The notes under the pieces were generated by a model. The model was not told where the DNA came from. It was given only the letters and a program-made list of their open reading frames with translations, and made no database searches. 64,000 nucleotides of DNA from the NCBI RefSeq assembly GCF_900113045.1, contig NZ_FONY01000002.1:45852-109851 (forward strand). Reading direction: 5' to 3'. This DNA is from Thermoflexibacter ruber. GTDB taxonomy: Bacteria > Bacteroidota > Bacteroidia > Cytophagales > Thermoflexibacteraceae. Both the position numbers and the translations under genes were made by a program. How positions within the stretch are numbered: position 1 is the first letter of the stretch; each line of letters opens with the position of its first letter. Positions 43,582-52,822 of the stretch are shown piece by piece.

Positions 43582-45912
43582 TTACTCCAATGCCCAATTA
43601 ATGCCAATATTGATTCTTCTTGGGTCCTGCGGAGTAGCTGGGAAGCCATCTTCTGCACCCAAGAATACGTGATAATATTTGAGATTGAGCAAGTTATTAA
43701 TTTTAGTATAAATATAAAATTTACCTATATTTCTTTTTTCATATAGCTTCAAACGGGCAAATAAATTCACCACAGTAAAAGGCTGATTGGTAAAAAAGTT
43801 ATCGCTGTTATTAGGATTTATTAGACGCGAATTGGAGGCGGTACGGAAAATAAGACGTGGAGAAATAGAAAAGCGTGGATTAGAAATATCTAAACTTGCT
43901 TTGGCAGTATGCTTAGCAGTGTAAAGAAGTGGCTGATTATCTATATTGCCGTCTATGTATGAATAAGCTAATAAAGCATTGATGGTCAAGAAGTCAAATT
44001 TTTGTAAGTAGTTGATTTTAAAAGTTCCTCCATAGATTTCTGATTGCCCTCTGTTTACATTAGTTTCCAATCTACTTACAGGTACAGGGGCTGGGGTAGT
44101 TTGCGGATTTGCTTCTGCCAAGCCTATCAAATTTTCTACCCTTGTATAAAATCCATTTGCTCCCAAAGCCAACTGAGGGGTGAGCAAATAACTCAAACTA
44201 CTCTCAAGAGTGCGTAGTTTCTCTGGTTTCAAATCTGGATTGGCTGTACGGAAATAGCTGGCAATGCGTTCTCCTTCTGTATCGTTAAGAAAGCGGACTG
44301 CAAAAGAAGCAGACTGAGCGAAAGTTTTTTCAGGAGAGGGTGCTAAGAAGGCTTCGCCGTATAGTAGCTTATAAACCAATTTTTTATTAGTAGAAGACAT
44401 CACTAAGCCCAATCTTGGGTTGATGCTCCCGCCGAATCTTGTATTGTAGTCGTAGCGAGAGCCAAGCGTGAGTTCTATCCACTTAGCAGGGGAAAGTTGC
44501 ATCTGTAAGTATCCCCCGTAGTTTCTGTACTCTACATTAAAAACTCTCTGCTCTACAAAAGCATTGCGAATTAGCGAGTCTTCTGCTGTTCCCTTGCCCG
44601 TAGCCGCTACGTAGTAAAGCTGTTGGAGAGAAGCAGGCAGTCTGGTGTCAAAAGGCTTATATACAGGTGCTATTTTAGGGATAGCAGATAAGTTTTCTGC
44701 GGTAAATCCTGTAATTAAAGAAACTTTTTTGGAGAAATCATAACTAAACTGCTCCTCGATTTTGGAACTCGAAGCCAAAGAGTAAATATAGCCTCGCTGC
44801 CAAGTAGTCGCCGAGCCTGCAAAGTGGCTTTGGTTGCCAATTTCAAAGGCACTTTTCGAGATAGTACTTTGCACGTTCCACTTGCGATTGATAGACGTGT
44901 AGTTGTGCTTGGCATAAAAAACCTCTTGGCTCATTTCTATCAGTGCTTGGGGGTCGCGCACCGCAAATTCTGGTCGCAAGCCATGCGCCGCGCTATGGCT
45001 CTCCCAATGCCTGACATAGCTTACTGTAAAATCCGCATAGTTCAAAGTTCCATTAACAAAATAAGATTTGGTCGGCATATCAAAGCCGTTGGAGAGCGGG
45101 CTGCCAAAAAAGTACGGTTCTGCCAAAGACTGAAAGTTATCTAATGTGTTGATTAATTTAATAAAGGGAGAATTAATCACTTGATTGGAGGTGCGAAGGT
45201 TATTATTATACCATGCAAATTCGTCTTTATAGATGTTTTGATAATCAGGTTCTGCAGATTGATGAAAATTCCCTGAAAACATCACATTTAATTTATCAAA
45301 CTTTTTCCCTAATTGTAGCGAAGTATCTAAAGTACGAAATTGCCCATAGTTTACGTTTGCATTTACGCCACGCAAGGGATTACCTTCCTGACCATGTGTA
45401 GTAATAATGTTGATGATGCCACTGAAGGCATCGACTCCGTAAAGGGCAGAAGCAGGACCCAAAATTACCTCTACCCGTAAGGCGTTAGTCAGGGCAAAAT
45501 TAGCCCCAAGCGTATAGGCATCGCCCGTAGCAGGAGTAATTCTGATTCCATTCAATAAAATCAAAAACTTTTCGTTACCTGTAATACCTCTGATAGTGGC
45601 AAAGTTTCTGTCCTCCGGGTTAGAATTTCTTTGAATTTCTATTTCAGGCACATCCTCGAGTAACTCTACTAAATTGCTATATCCTCTGGCTAAAATTTGC
45701 TCTTTGGTGAAAACATACGCCATAGCAGGAGCGTCAGAAACGCTTTGTTTCTTTTTAGAAGCGGAAACAATGCCTACGTTCAGTAAATCTTCCAAAGAAA
45801 TATTGAACAGTTCCTTTGCGCCTATGTCAGGTTTTCTTTGAGCAAAGAGTATTTGAGAAGTGCATAATAACCCGATGGCAAAAAATAGGATATTTTTTTT
45901 GGACAAAAACAT
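43582..45912 (-). CDS. TonB-dependent outer-membrane receptor
   Basis: A 776-residue receptor with a signal peptide ending LFAQ (about 24) and then a STN-free start typical of a Bacteroidota receptor family (ISLEDLLNVGIVSASKKKQSVSDAPA). The plug has TIRGITGNEKFLILLNGIRI and VEVILGPASALYGVDAFSGIINIIT, followed by a 22-strand-type barrel. It lacks the N-terminal carboxypeptidase-like domain of SusC. The ligand is unknown. The PLD-TPR gene follows at a gap of 10 bp, so they share a transcript. A TACTTTTG box (45950-45957, minus) could be its -7 element. Confidence 0.92.
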   Translation of the reverse strand: MFLSKKNILFFAIGLLCTSQILFAQRKPDIGAKELFNISLEDLLNVGIVSASKKKQSVSDAPAMAYVFTKEQILARGYSNLVELLEDVPEIEIQRNSNPEDRNFATIRGITGNEKFLILLNGIRITPATGDAYTLGANFALTNALRVEVILGPASALYGVDAFSGIINIITTHGQEGNPLRGVNANVNYGQFRTLDTSLQLGKKFDKLNVMFSGNFHQSAEPDYQNIYKDEFAWYNNNLRTSNQVINSPFIKLINTLDNFQSLAEPYFFGSPLSNGFDMPTKSYFVNGTLNYADFTVSYVRHWESHSAAHGLRPEFAVRDPQALIEMSQEVFYAKHNYTSINRKWNVQSTISKSAFEIGNQSHFAGSATTWQRGYIYSLASSSKIEEQFSYDFSKKVSLITGFTAENLSAIPKIAPVYKPFDTRLPASLQQLYYVAATGKGTAEDSLIRNAFVEQRVFNVEYRNYGGYLQMQLSPAKWIELTLGSRYDYNTRFGGSINPRLGLVMSSTNKKLVYKLLYGEAFLAPSPEKTFAQSASFAVRFLNDTEGERIASYFRTANPDLKPEKLRTLESSLSYLLTPQLALGANGFYTRVENLIGLAEANPQTTPAPVPVSRLETNVNRGQSEIYGGTFKINYLQKFDFLTINALLAYSYIDGNIDNQPLLYTAKHTAKASLDISNPRFSISPRLIFRTASNSRLINPNNSDNFFTNQPFTVVNLFARLKLYEKRNIGKFYIYTKINNLLNLKYYHVFLGAEDGFPATPQDPRRINIGINWALE

Positions 45913-46044
45913 GATTTTATAAGAGTATTAAAAGAATTTTCTGCTTATGCAAAAGTAATAAATATTTTTTTGTAACATTAAGGTAACAATTTACGTAAAA
46001 ACCCTTAAATTTAGTTATTCATTTCATATAATCTGCAAATTCCC

Positions 46045-46188
46045 ATGAAAGACAACAAAAAGAAAAAATCCTTAGACGATTTGAAAGAAAAAGACATCAA
46101 AAAACTAACTCCAGAGGAACAGAAGAAATTAAAAGGAGGTGAAGATGAAGAAGGCTCTAACGGTGGAATGCCTATTAGATTCCCATAG
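46045..46188 (+). CDS. Double-glycine-leader peptide, candidate RiPP/bacteriocin precursor
   Basis: A 47-residue frame with a charged leader of 32 residues ending LTPEEQKKLKGG. That matches the double-glycine leader pattern L-(S/T)-x-E-E-Q-K-x-(L/I)-K-G-G of peptide natural-product precursors in Bacteroidota. The predicted core is 15 residues, EDEEGSNGGMPIRFP, with no Cys and a single Ser. No maturase or peptidase-containing transporter is nearby, so processing would need distant enzymes. It has its own terminator. It could also be a small cytosolic protein. Confidence 0.6.
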   Translation: MKDNKKKKSLDDLKEKDIKKLTPEEQKKLKGGEDEEGSNGGMPIRFP

Positions 46189-46213
46189 TTTTGATGTTTG
46201 CCTAAATTCAAAG

Positions 46214-46252
46214 AAAGACATATCAGTTTTTATAACTTGTATGTCTTTTTTT
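46214..46252 (+). terminator. Rho-independent terminator after the GG-leader peptide gene
   Basis: Arms AAAGACATA and TATGTCTTT (9 bp) with a 17-nt loop and a long T-run. The end of the T-run merges with TATATTTG (46253-46260), a likely -7 box for the next gene. Confidence 0.75.
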
Positions 46253-46279
46253 TATATTTGGGCTTTATGATGAAGTCCT

Positions 46280-46960
46280 ATGAGAAAACACATTCCTAAT
46301 CTGCTTACTTGTGGCAATCTTCTTTGTGGGTTTTTAGGCATCACTTTTTGTTTTGAGTGGTCTTTAGCTTGGGCAGCGAATTGCATACTTATTGCCGTAG
46401 TTTTTGATTTTTTTGATGGCTTTGCGGCACGCTCCTTAAAAGTTTCCAGCCCGATTGGGAAGGAGTTGGATTCTTTGGCTGATGTGGTCAGTTTTGGCGT
46501 ACTTCCCGCCCTAATTCTCTATAAATTAGTTCAAAATCAAGGGAGTGCATTTTTTTATTTTGCTGTTTTTATAGCTATATTTTCTGCTTTACGTTTAGCT
46601 AAGTTTAATGTTGATACTCGCCAAAGCGATGCTTTCATAGGGGTTCCAACCCCCGCTAATGCGCTTTTAATTGCTTCCTTTCCACTGATTTATACTTACC
46701 ACCCCCAATTCAAAGATGTTGTTACTAATCTTTATTTACTATATGCTATCATGCTTATTATGCCCTTGCTTTTGGTGGCAGAGTTGCCTCTGATAGCCCT
46801 CAAGTTTAAAACCTATGATTTTGCCAAGAATAAAATAAAGTATATTTTAGTAATTTCATCTGTTATTCTATTGATTTTCTTACAGTTTGCGGCAATTCCT
46901 TTAATTATTGTTTTGTATGTGCTGCTATCTATACTTAATAATTTGATTAGCAAGGGTTAA
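46280..46960 (+). CDS. pssA: CDP-diacylglycerol-serine O-phosphatidyltransferase
   Basis: Makes phosphatidylserine, the precursor of phosphatidylethanolamine. An integral membrane protein of 226 residues with about six helices. The CDP-alcohol phosphotransferase motif D-G-x2-A-R-x8-G-x3-D-x3-D is present: DFFDGFAARSLKVSSPIGKELDSLADVVSFG (about 49-79). The start MRKHIPNLLTCGNLLCGFLG is typical. A TATATTTG box lies 20 bp upstream. Confidence 0.94.
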   Translation: MRKHIPNLLTCGNLLCGFLGITFCFEWSLAWAANCILIAVVFDFFDGFAARSLKVSSPIGKELDSLADVVSFGVLPALILYKLVQNQGSAFFYFAVFIAIFSALRLAKFNVDTRQSDAFIGVPTPANALLIASFPLIYTYHPQFKDVVTNLYLLYAIMLIMPLLLVAELPLIALKFKTYDFAKNKIKYILVISSVILLIFLQFAAIPLIIVLYVLLSILNNLISKG

Positions 46961-47018
46961 AAGATATACTTCATTATTGCTACAAATTTTCATAGAGTAT
47001 CCTTACTACCACCCATAC

Positions 47019-47267
47019 TCACTCCCTGTTCAGCTCCATGCTAATATTAGCACAAAGCTTGTCCAAATCGTCAAATGGAGCTACTACCATATTTTTCCAA
47101 AGCAATTTATAGCGTAAAATGCCTTCAATCTCTACCGTAAAATCTCCTTCAACATCTATTTTATTTCCATACTCCCGCAAAACTTCTATTTGATAATATT
47201 TCAGAACAAACAAAAGTAGCTCTTTGGGGTCGTATTGCTTCAATTTTTCTTTTGCATCTTTATCCAT
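47019..47267 (-). CDS. Small soluble protein at the end of the hydrogenase cluster
   Basis: An 82-residue protein starting MDKDAKEKLKQYDPKELLLF, with no membrane segment and one Cys. I recognise no family. It begins 8 bp inside the nickel permease gene, so it is translationally coupled to it and is the last gene of the co-directional hydrogenase run. A longer frame exists to 47294, but it would overlap the permease much more. Confidence 0.65.
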   Translation of the reverse strand: MDKDAKEKLKQYDPKELLLFVLKYYQIEVLREYGNKIDVEGDFTVEIEGILRYKLLWKNMVVAPFDDLDKLCANISMELNRE

Positions 47268-47883
47268 AAATATTTTCATAAATAACAAAGCCACCTAAGA
47301 CAATACACAAGGTTGCAGAAATAAAAATTAGGACTGTTTGAATTAACTCACTGTTTGTAAATCGTTTAGAAAAAGGAAAGCTAAAAAAGCCAGCTGCGAC
47401 TAACATTCCAACTATAGAGCCAATGCCAAAAATTAGTAGATACAAAATACTACTAAACGTATCTTTAATTTCAGTCATTACTAATAAAACCATAGCACCA
47501 CTACCTGCTAAACCGTGTATGATACCAATACTGTATGCTAAATGATGGTTTTTATCTTCGCTTGTTAAGTGAACATGGTTATTTCTATACTTGAAAAATT
47601 TGAAAAGCCTGTAAATACCCAAGATAACCAGCATTAATCCTACGCCAGCTTCTAAATACGAAAATACTTGCTGAGGTACTACTATTTTACCAACCAAAAT
47701 AAGCAAGCCAATCAATAGGATAGTAGAAGTATGCCCTAAACCCCAGAAAATACCGTCTTTGACTGCCAGTAAAGTATTGCGCCGCTTTGAAACAATGCTA
47801 CTAACGGCTACTAAGTGGTCTGCTTCAAAAGCGTGTTGAAAGCCAACTACTACAGCGAAAAGTAAAGGAATAGATGTTTCCAT
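47260..47883 (-). CDS. Nickel/cobalt permease (NicO/UreH-like)
   Basis: A 207-residue membrane protein with about six helices. The first helix carries HAFEADHLVAVSS, the H-x4-D-H metal signature of nickel/cobalt transporters. A second helix has GLGHTSTILLIG and a central one YSIGIIHGLAGSGAMVLLV. It should bring nickel through the inner membrane for the [NiFe] hydrogenase made by this cluster. It is shorter than classical NiCoT (about 330 residues) and closer to the UreH/HupE-size permeases. Confidence 0.82.
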   Translation of the reverse strand: METSIPLLFAVVVGFQHAFEADHLVAVSSIVSKRRNTLLAVKDGIFWGLGHTSTILLIGLLILVGKIVVPQQVFSYLEAGVGLMLVILGIYRLFKFFKYRNNHVHLTSEDKNHHLAYSIGIIHGLAGSGAMVLLVMTEIKDTFSSILYLLIFGIGSIVGMLVAAGFFSFPFSKRFTNSELIQTVLIFISATLCIVLGGFVIYENIYG

Positions 47884-47936
47884 TTTCTTGTGAATTTATA
47901 AATACTGAATATGAAAAGTAAGATATAAAGAAAATA

Positions 47937-49013
47937 TTAAAGTAAGTCCATAAGCATAATTCTGTGATTTCCTGTGTCTGCAATAGCCAACAAATTGTTT
48001 TCCACAGAAATAGAAAAAGCCCAGTAAAGCGTATTTTCAGTAGTTAAAATAGTTTCTAAATTTTCACTTCCTGTTTCAAAACCCTTTTGCCCTATAAGCC
48101 TGTCCGCTGTGGCATTATTTTCTTTGGGTAAATTCTCAAACCACAATACACGACTATTTCCTGTATCTGCTACAAAAATTCCATTTTTATAAAAACAAGT
48201 ATCATAGCACCAATTCAAGGTATTAGCCTTAGGAAAGAAACCAAATTGATTTTGTCCATTCTGAGAAAAATCCGATTGCCCAATAATTGTATTAGCAGGT
48301 TTGCAGAAAGCCTCCTGCCAACTGTCCCACAGTAAGACTCGATAGGATTGTGTATCTGTAATTGCTAATTGCCCGCTCTGGCTGACTTTGACCGAATACG
48401 CCCAAGCTGCATTTTGAGGGTCGTAATCTCGCTCTGTAAAACTCCGTTGTCCGATAACCTTGTCCGCAGGAGCAAAAGATTGAGTAGGAATCTCATTGAA
48501 ATACAATACTCTACGATTACCTGTGTCAGCTATCCAAAGTGATTTGCCATCAGAGCAAACACCATAACACCAATACAAACTTTGAGCAGTTGGAGGTGTA
48601 TTGATACCTTTGACATTAGGTTGGTTACTCTCAAAATTGGGTTGCCCTAAGACTACGTCTGCGGATTGCCCATTTTTCATAGGTAACTCATTCCAAATCA
48701 ATACTCTATGATTCCATGCGTCGGCTACTATCAATCTCTGCCCATCTGACCAAATTGCTGAGGGATACTGCAAAGTGCTTGCAGAAACTTCTCCGTTTGC
48801 ATTGCGTCCAGTATCTGTTTGTGCTGCTTGCCCTAAAACTACATCAGGAGCTTGGAATACAGAAGTTGGCAATTTTTTCCAAATAAACACTCGGTTTTGC
48901 CCTGTATCTGCCACAAAAAGCATCTTATTTTTTATAAAAACGCCTCTTGGTGCAAGAAAAGTATTATTTTCTGCTCCCTTGAATAGTCTTTGCTGAGAAA
49001 AGGGCATTTGCAT
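47937..49013 (-). CDS. NHL-repeat beta-propeller protein
   Basis: A 358-residue protein of six NHL-like blades: repeated IADTGNxRVLxF/W cores (ADTGQNRVFIWKKLP, ADAWNHRVLIWNELP, ADTGNRRVLYFNEIP, TDTQSYRVLLWDS, ADTGNSRVLWFENLP, ADTGNHRIMLMDLL), each separated by a DVVLGQ/DRLIGQ strand. There is no signal peptide, so it is cytosolic. Its place between the hyp genes and the nickel permease suggests a role with the hydrogenase, probably as a docking or assembly platform. A terminator-like hairpin separates it from the gene upstream. Confidence 0.85.
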   Translation of the reverse strand: MQMPFSQQRLFKGAENNTFLAPRGVFIKNKMLFVADTGQNRVFIWKKLPTSVFQAPDVVLGQAAQTDTGRNANGEVSASTLQYPSAIWSDGQRLIVADAWNHRVLIWNELPMKNGQSADVVLGQPNFESNQPNVKGINTPPTAQSLYWCYGVCSDGKSLWIADTGNRRVLYFNEIPTQSFAPADKVIGQRSFTERDYDPQNAAWAYSVKVSQSGQLAITDTQSYRVLLWDSWQEAFCKPANTIIGQSDFSQNGQNQFGFFPKANTLNWCYDTCFYKNGIFVADTGNSRVLWFENLPKENNATADRLIGQKGFETGSENLETILTTENTLYWAFSISVENNLLAIADTGNHRIMLMDLL

Positions 49014-49040
49014 AACTCAAAGCTAAAAAGATAGTCAAGA

Positions 49041-49075
49041 AAAAGCATAGATGATATATACTCCACCTATGCTTT
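49041..49075 (-). terminator. Intra-cluster rho-independent terminator
   Basis: On the minus strand: AAAGCATAG, 16-nt loop, CTATGCTTT followed by TTCTTG. It lies between the DUF2911 and NHL genes, and so splits the long hydrogenase run or sets lower expression for its last three genes. Confidence 0.7.
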
Positions 49076-49090
49076 GATATTTTCACATAA

Positions 49091-49783
49091 TTACATGATA
49101 ACTTTAAAAGGCATACTCACTTTGATTTTCTCCCAACTCATGCTGATAGCTCCTTCAGTGTCAGATTTTTTGTCTATGGTGTAAGTAAGTCTTTGTACTT
49201 CTTTTTTTAATGTTTCAGGTTTTACTTTTATTCTCATTACATCTTCCTTTTCGCTGTAATCATCTGCTAAGTGCTGATTAGGTCTTGTATTGAGAATTAG
49301 TGTCCATTCTGTTGCACTGGGAATGGTAAAAAAACCATAAGTACCTGCATTAATTTTCTGTTCATTAATCATGACATCTTTATCAAACGTAACAGCGGTA
49401 GCTGTATGCGCTCCTGTAACCCATACTTGGTCATACCCTACTAAACCATTCCAAATAGCACGACCTTTTACTCCCGGCGAGCCATAGTTAATCACTACAT
49501 TCAGGCTACCTACTGTACCTTTTGCCTCGCGTCTTGCACTTGTTTTGAGCGTATCTTTGGGAATAAGTCCTTGGTTTACGCTATCAGCATAAGCACTGTA
49601 TTTTAACTCACGTTGATTTTTTTCATCATTTTCAGTTTTGACTTGATGCTGAGCATGTGGGTCAGCTACTACTGAATCTTTTTTTACTTCGCTTTCAGTA
49701 TTTGTGGTTTGATTGCTGTTACAAGAAGAAACTATCAATACAACAGCAAAAGTGAAAATAGTTACTAAAATGTTGTTTTTCAT
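49091..49783 (-). CDS. DUF2911 lipoprotein
   Basis: A 230-residue protein with a lipoprotein signal (VLIVSSC, Cys about 21) and a DUF2911 domain: SLNVVINYGSPGVKGRAIWNGLVGYDQVWVTGAHTATAVTFDKDV and NAGTYGFFTIPSATEWTLILN. DUF2911 proteins are frequent in Bacteroidota and uncharacterised. It is co-directional with the hydrogenase genes, 46 bp downstream of the NTF2-like gene. Confidence 0.85.
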   Translation of the reverse strand: MKNNILVTIFTFAVVLIVSSCNSNQTTNTESEVKKDSVVADPHAQHQVKTENDEKNQRELKYSAYADSVNQGLIPKDTLKTSARREAKGTVGSLNVVINYGSPGVKGRAIWNGLVGYDQVWVTGAHTATAVTFDKDVMINEQKINAGTYGFFTIPSATEWTLILNTRPNQHLADDYSEKEDVMRIKVKPETLKKEVQRLTYTIDKKSDTEGAISMSWEKIKVSMPFKVIM

Positions 49784-49829
49784 GATATTAAAATTGATTG
49801 ATTGTAAGAGTATTTATAAATTATTATAG

Positions 49830-50273
49830 TTATAAACGAGTGGTTTGCCAAGAAACTACCTGCCAATTACCTTTTCTTTTGTGATATACACAAGTAAACA
49901 AAGTTCTGACTTTGGTAATTGTATCATCAGTGGCAATAGACTCAAACTCCAAAACACCATTGGTAATGGCTATTTCTCCGTAGATACGTGCCTCAGACTG
50001 CTCTACAGACATGGTTTTATATCTTGTTTTTCCTTCTGCAATAGCTTGGATATAAGTAGTTTTACTATCTCGTTTCCCGCTTGAGTGTATCCAAACGACT
50101 TCCTCTGCAAGCATCTGCTCGAGTTTTTTTGTGTCTGCGGTAAGAGTAGCTTTGACTCTTGCTTTTTCAAAAACTAATACTTCTTCTTTTATCTTGTCTT
50201 GAGCAAAAGTTTGATTGAAAGAAAACAAAATAGTAAAAAAATTAATCAGTATGAATAGGCTTAGCTTTTCCAT
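49830..50273 (-). CDS. Secreted NTF2-like (DUF4440) protein
   Basis: A 147-residue protein with a signal peptide ending QTFAQ (about 25). An NTF2/SnoaL-like fold follows (KIKEEVLVFEKARVKATLTADTKKLEQMLAEEVVWIHSSG to TCVYHKRKGNWQVVSWQTTRL). Such domains bind small ligands or act as small enzymes. It follows hypE at a 26-bp gap. The signal starts at the ATG at 50273, which is preferred over 50306. Confidence 0.8.
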   Translation of the reverse strand: MEKLSLFILINFFTILFSFNQTFAQDKIKEEVLVFEKARVKATLTADTKKLEQMLAEEVVWIHSSGKRDSKTTYIQAIAEGKTRYKTMSVEQSEARIYGEIAITNGVLEFESIATDDTITKVRTLFTCVYHKRKGNWQVVSWQTTRL

Positions 50274-50299
50274 AGAAAAATAGATTAAGTTGTTCATTT

Positions 50300-51355
50300 T
50301 TAACAAATTCGCGGTAACTGCTCTCCAACAGGCATATTTACGACCCTTTTGCCTCCAATACTACTTTGTAGAATTACCTGCTTAGGATGCGCATCAACTA
50401 TTTTGCCTATAATTTGAGCATTTTTTCCCTCCGGCAAAGTTCGCAATAGCTGAACGTAATCTTCCGCAATTTCACTATTGACAATACTCAAAAATATACC
50501 TTCATTGGCTACATAAAGTGGGTCAAGCCCTAAAATTTCACAAGCACCCTCGACTTGTTCGTCAATAGGAATATTTTTTTGAAAGAGGTCTATGCCTAAG
50601 TGAGTATCTCGGGCAATTTCGTTCAATACCGCTGCCACACCCCCACGAGTAGGGTCTTTGAGTAGGTGAACATCGTTTCCAAATTTTTCTATCAGAGTCA
50701 AAACTGCACTATTCAATGCCTGTGTATCACTTTGAATATCAGTATCAAATTGCAAACCTTCCCTAACGGACATAATAGCGATGCCATGAGTAGCTACATT
50801 GCCGCTAATCACAAGGCTATCTTCCGCATTTACATTTTTAAGGCTAATATTTGCCTGAGGGTGAACTGTACCTATGCCTGACGTATTGATAAAAATTTTG
50901 TCCCCTTTGCCTTTTTCTACTACCTTAGTATCCCCTGTAACTACGCATACGCCTGCTTTTTCACAGGCAAATTTGATAGAAACCAAGACTTCCCAAAACT
51001 CTTGCATGCTTAGACCTTCTTCTAAAATAAAGCTCAGGGAGAGATAACGGGGAATCGCTCCACACATTGCCAAATCGTTTACTGTTCCGTTCACAGCCAA
51101 TTCACCAATATTGCTATTAGGGAAAAAAATAGGGGAAATTACAAAACTGTCTGTACTAAAAGCCGTTTTACCCTGCAAGTTGATAAATGCACCGTCATGA
51201 CGCTCATCAAGCAGGTCATTTTTGAGTAAATCAAATACGCCACTTGCTAACAGTTTATTAGTAAGCAAGCCACCGCTTCCATGCCCGAGCGTAATCATCT
51301 CAAAATCTACTTTTGGCATTGGGCATTGAAGTTGCATTTGTAGTTTATTATTCAT
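50300..51355 (-). CDS. hypE: Hydrogenase maturation protein HypE
   Basis: Dehydrates the carbamoyl group received from HypF to a thiocyanate on its C-terminal Cys, the source of the cyanide ligands of the NiFe site. The C-terminus PRIC carries that Cys. N-terminal blocks include ITLGHGSGGLLTNKLL and AFSTDSFVISPIFFPNSNIGELAVNGTVNDLAMCGA, the PurM-like ATP-binding fold. With the ATG at 51355 it has 351 residues and its start overlaps the hypD stop as TAATG, so translation is coupled. Confidence 0.96.
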   Translation of the reverse strand: MNNKLQMQLQCPMPKVDFEMITLGHGSGGLLTNKLLASGVFDLLKNDLLDERHDGAFINLQGKTAFSTDSFVISPIFFPNSNIGELAVNGTVNDLAMCGAIPRYLSLSFILEEGLSMQEFWEVLVSIKFACEKAGVCVVTGDTKVVEKGKGDKIFINTSGIGTVHPQANISLKNVNAEDSLVISGNVATHGIAIMSVREGLQFDTDIQSDTQALNSAVLTLIEKFGNDVHLLKDPTRGGVAAVLNEIARDTHLGIDLFQKNIPIDEQVEGACEILGLDPLYVANEGIFLSIVNSEIAEDYVQLLRTLPEGKNAQIIGKIVDAHPKQVILQSSIGGKRVVNMPVGEQLPRIC

Positions 51356-52449
51356 TAGTTGTTTGCTATTTGCGAAAAATGATAATAAGCCGCACAAGCC
51401 CCCTCCGAAGACACCATAGGCGCGCCCAAAGGTGAAGTAGGGGTACATTTCTTTCCAAATTGAGAACATTCATAAGGCTTCTTTATACCTTTCAGCACTA
51501 AACCTGCGATGCACTCTTTACTTTCCTCTACTTTATCTATTTTTACATCAAACTTGATATTTGCATCAAAATCGGCAAACTCAGGTCGCAACTCATAACC
51601 ACTATTGGGAATAACTCCAATACCTCTCCATTCTCTATCACATATCTTGAAAACAGTTTCTATTACTTTGCGAGCCTCAGGATTGCCTTCTGGCTTTACT
51701 ACTCGTCCGTATTGATTTTCTACCTCTGCTTTACCTTCTTCTAATTGCCTGATAGTCATGTAAATCCCTTGTACTAAGTCTACAGGTTCAAATCCTGTAA
51801 CTATCATTGGGATATGGTATTTTTTGGAAATAGGGTAATAGTCATCTATGCCCATAATCGTGCAGACATGCCCTGCTGCCAAAAAGCCTTGAATCGCAGT
51901 AGCATCATCATTCATTACAGCCTCAATCGCAGGAGGAACCAATACGTGTGAGGTGAGAATGGAGTAGTTTTTCAGTCCTTCTCTTTGGGCATGAATAACA
52001 GAAAGAGCATTGGCAGGGGCGGTCGTTTCAAAACCTACAGCAAAAAAAACGATTTCTTTTTGAGGATTTTCCTTTGCTAATTTGACCGCCTCCAAAGGAG
52101 AATATAGAATACGAACATCTGCTCCACTTGCCTTCGCTTCTAAAAGGCTTTTCTTAGAACCCGGTACGCGTAACATATCTCCAAAAGAGCAAAGAATCAC
52201 TCCTTTTTCTTCTGCGAGATACACTGCCTTGTCTATTAAGTGTAAAGGGGTAACGCATACAGGACAGCCAGGGCCGTGAACCATTTGCACGTTTTCAGGC
52301 AGCAAATTGAGTAAACCGTTTTTAACTAAACTATGCGTCTGCCCACCGCAAACTTCCATGATAGTCCATTTTTGAGTAGCAATTTTTGCAATTTTGTCTA
52401 AGTACTGCACTACTACTTCAGGATTTCTGTATTCTGAAAGATATTTCAT
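51355..52449 (-). CDS. hypD: Hydrogenase maturation protein HypD
   Basis: The scaffold on which Fe(CN)2CO is built together with HypC. At 364 residues it has the family Cys motifs: EVCGGQTHSLVKNG, VHGPGCPVCVTP (redox-active pair) and the C-terminal FGKKCTPTSPLGAPMVSSEGACAAYY for the [4Fe-4S] cluster. It is followed by hypE with a TAATG overlap and preceded by hypC at a 103-bp gap. Confidence 0.96.
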   Translation of the reverse strand: MKYLSEYRNPEVVVQYLDKIAKIATQKWTIMEVCGGQTHSLVKNGLLNLLPENVQMVHGPGCPVCVTPLHLIDKAVYLAEEKGVILCSFGDMLRVPGSKKSLLEAKASGADVRILYSPLEAVKLAKENPQKEIVFFAVGFETTAPANALSVIHAQREGLKNYSILTSHVLVPPAIEAVMNDDATAIQGFLAAGHVCTIMGIDDYYPISKKYHIPMIVTGFEPVDLVQGIYMTIRQLEEGKAEVENQYGRVVKPEGNPEARKVIETVFKICDREWRGIGVIPNSGYELRPEFADFDANIKFDVKIDKVEESKECIAGLVLKGIKKPYECSQFGKKCTPTSPLGAPMVSSEGACAAYYHFSQIANN

Positions 52450-52552
52450 CTCATATCGTTTTAGATATCTGTTTTATATTGTTTGACATTCAAAATTCGC
52501 CACCTGACCTCGAGGTTTTGGGGTTACTGTTCAAATGTTCGCTACTCATTAT

Positions 52553-52810
52553 TTAACCTTTTGAAGGCATGAGTTCCTCTAATTCTCCGATTCCTTCCAA
52601 ATACTCGAAGGTCTTTTTGGCTTCCTGCTCATCTACTATGCTAATAGCAACTCCTACATGAACAAGTACATAATCACCTACTTGTGCCTTTGGCACCATT
52701 TCAAGGCTTGCCTCTTTGGTAATACCACCAAAAAGTACCTTTGCCATACGAACTATGCCATTATATTGGCTTTCTATGGAGATTATTTTTCCAGGGATAG
52801 CTAAACACAT
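52553..52810 (-). CDS. hypC: Hydrogenase maturation chaperone HypC
   Basis: An 85-residue chaperone starting MCLAIPGKI; the N-terminal Cys2 carries the Fe(CN)2CO unit between HypD and the large subunit. The core VLFGGITKEASLEMVPKAQVGDYVLVHVGVAI matches the HypC/HupF family. It is 12 bp downstream of hypF. Confidence 0.95.
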   Translation of the reverse strand: MCLAIPGKIISIESQYNGIVRMAKVLFGGITKEASLEMVPKAQVGDYVLVHVGVAISIVDEQEAKKTFEYLEGIGELEELMPSKG

Positions 52811-52822
52811 GTTTTTATCAAT

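Noticed and set aside
46011-46211. 66-codon minus-strand frame opposite the GG-leader peptide
   Set aside because: It is a mirror of the peptide gene: low-complexity Ser/Phe text. The plus strand has the double-glycine leader, ATG and terminator.
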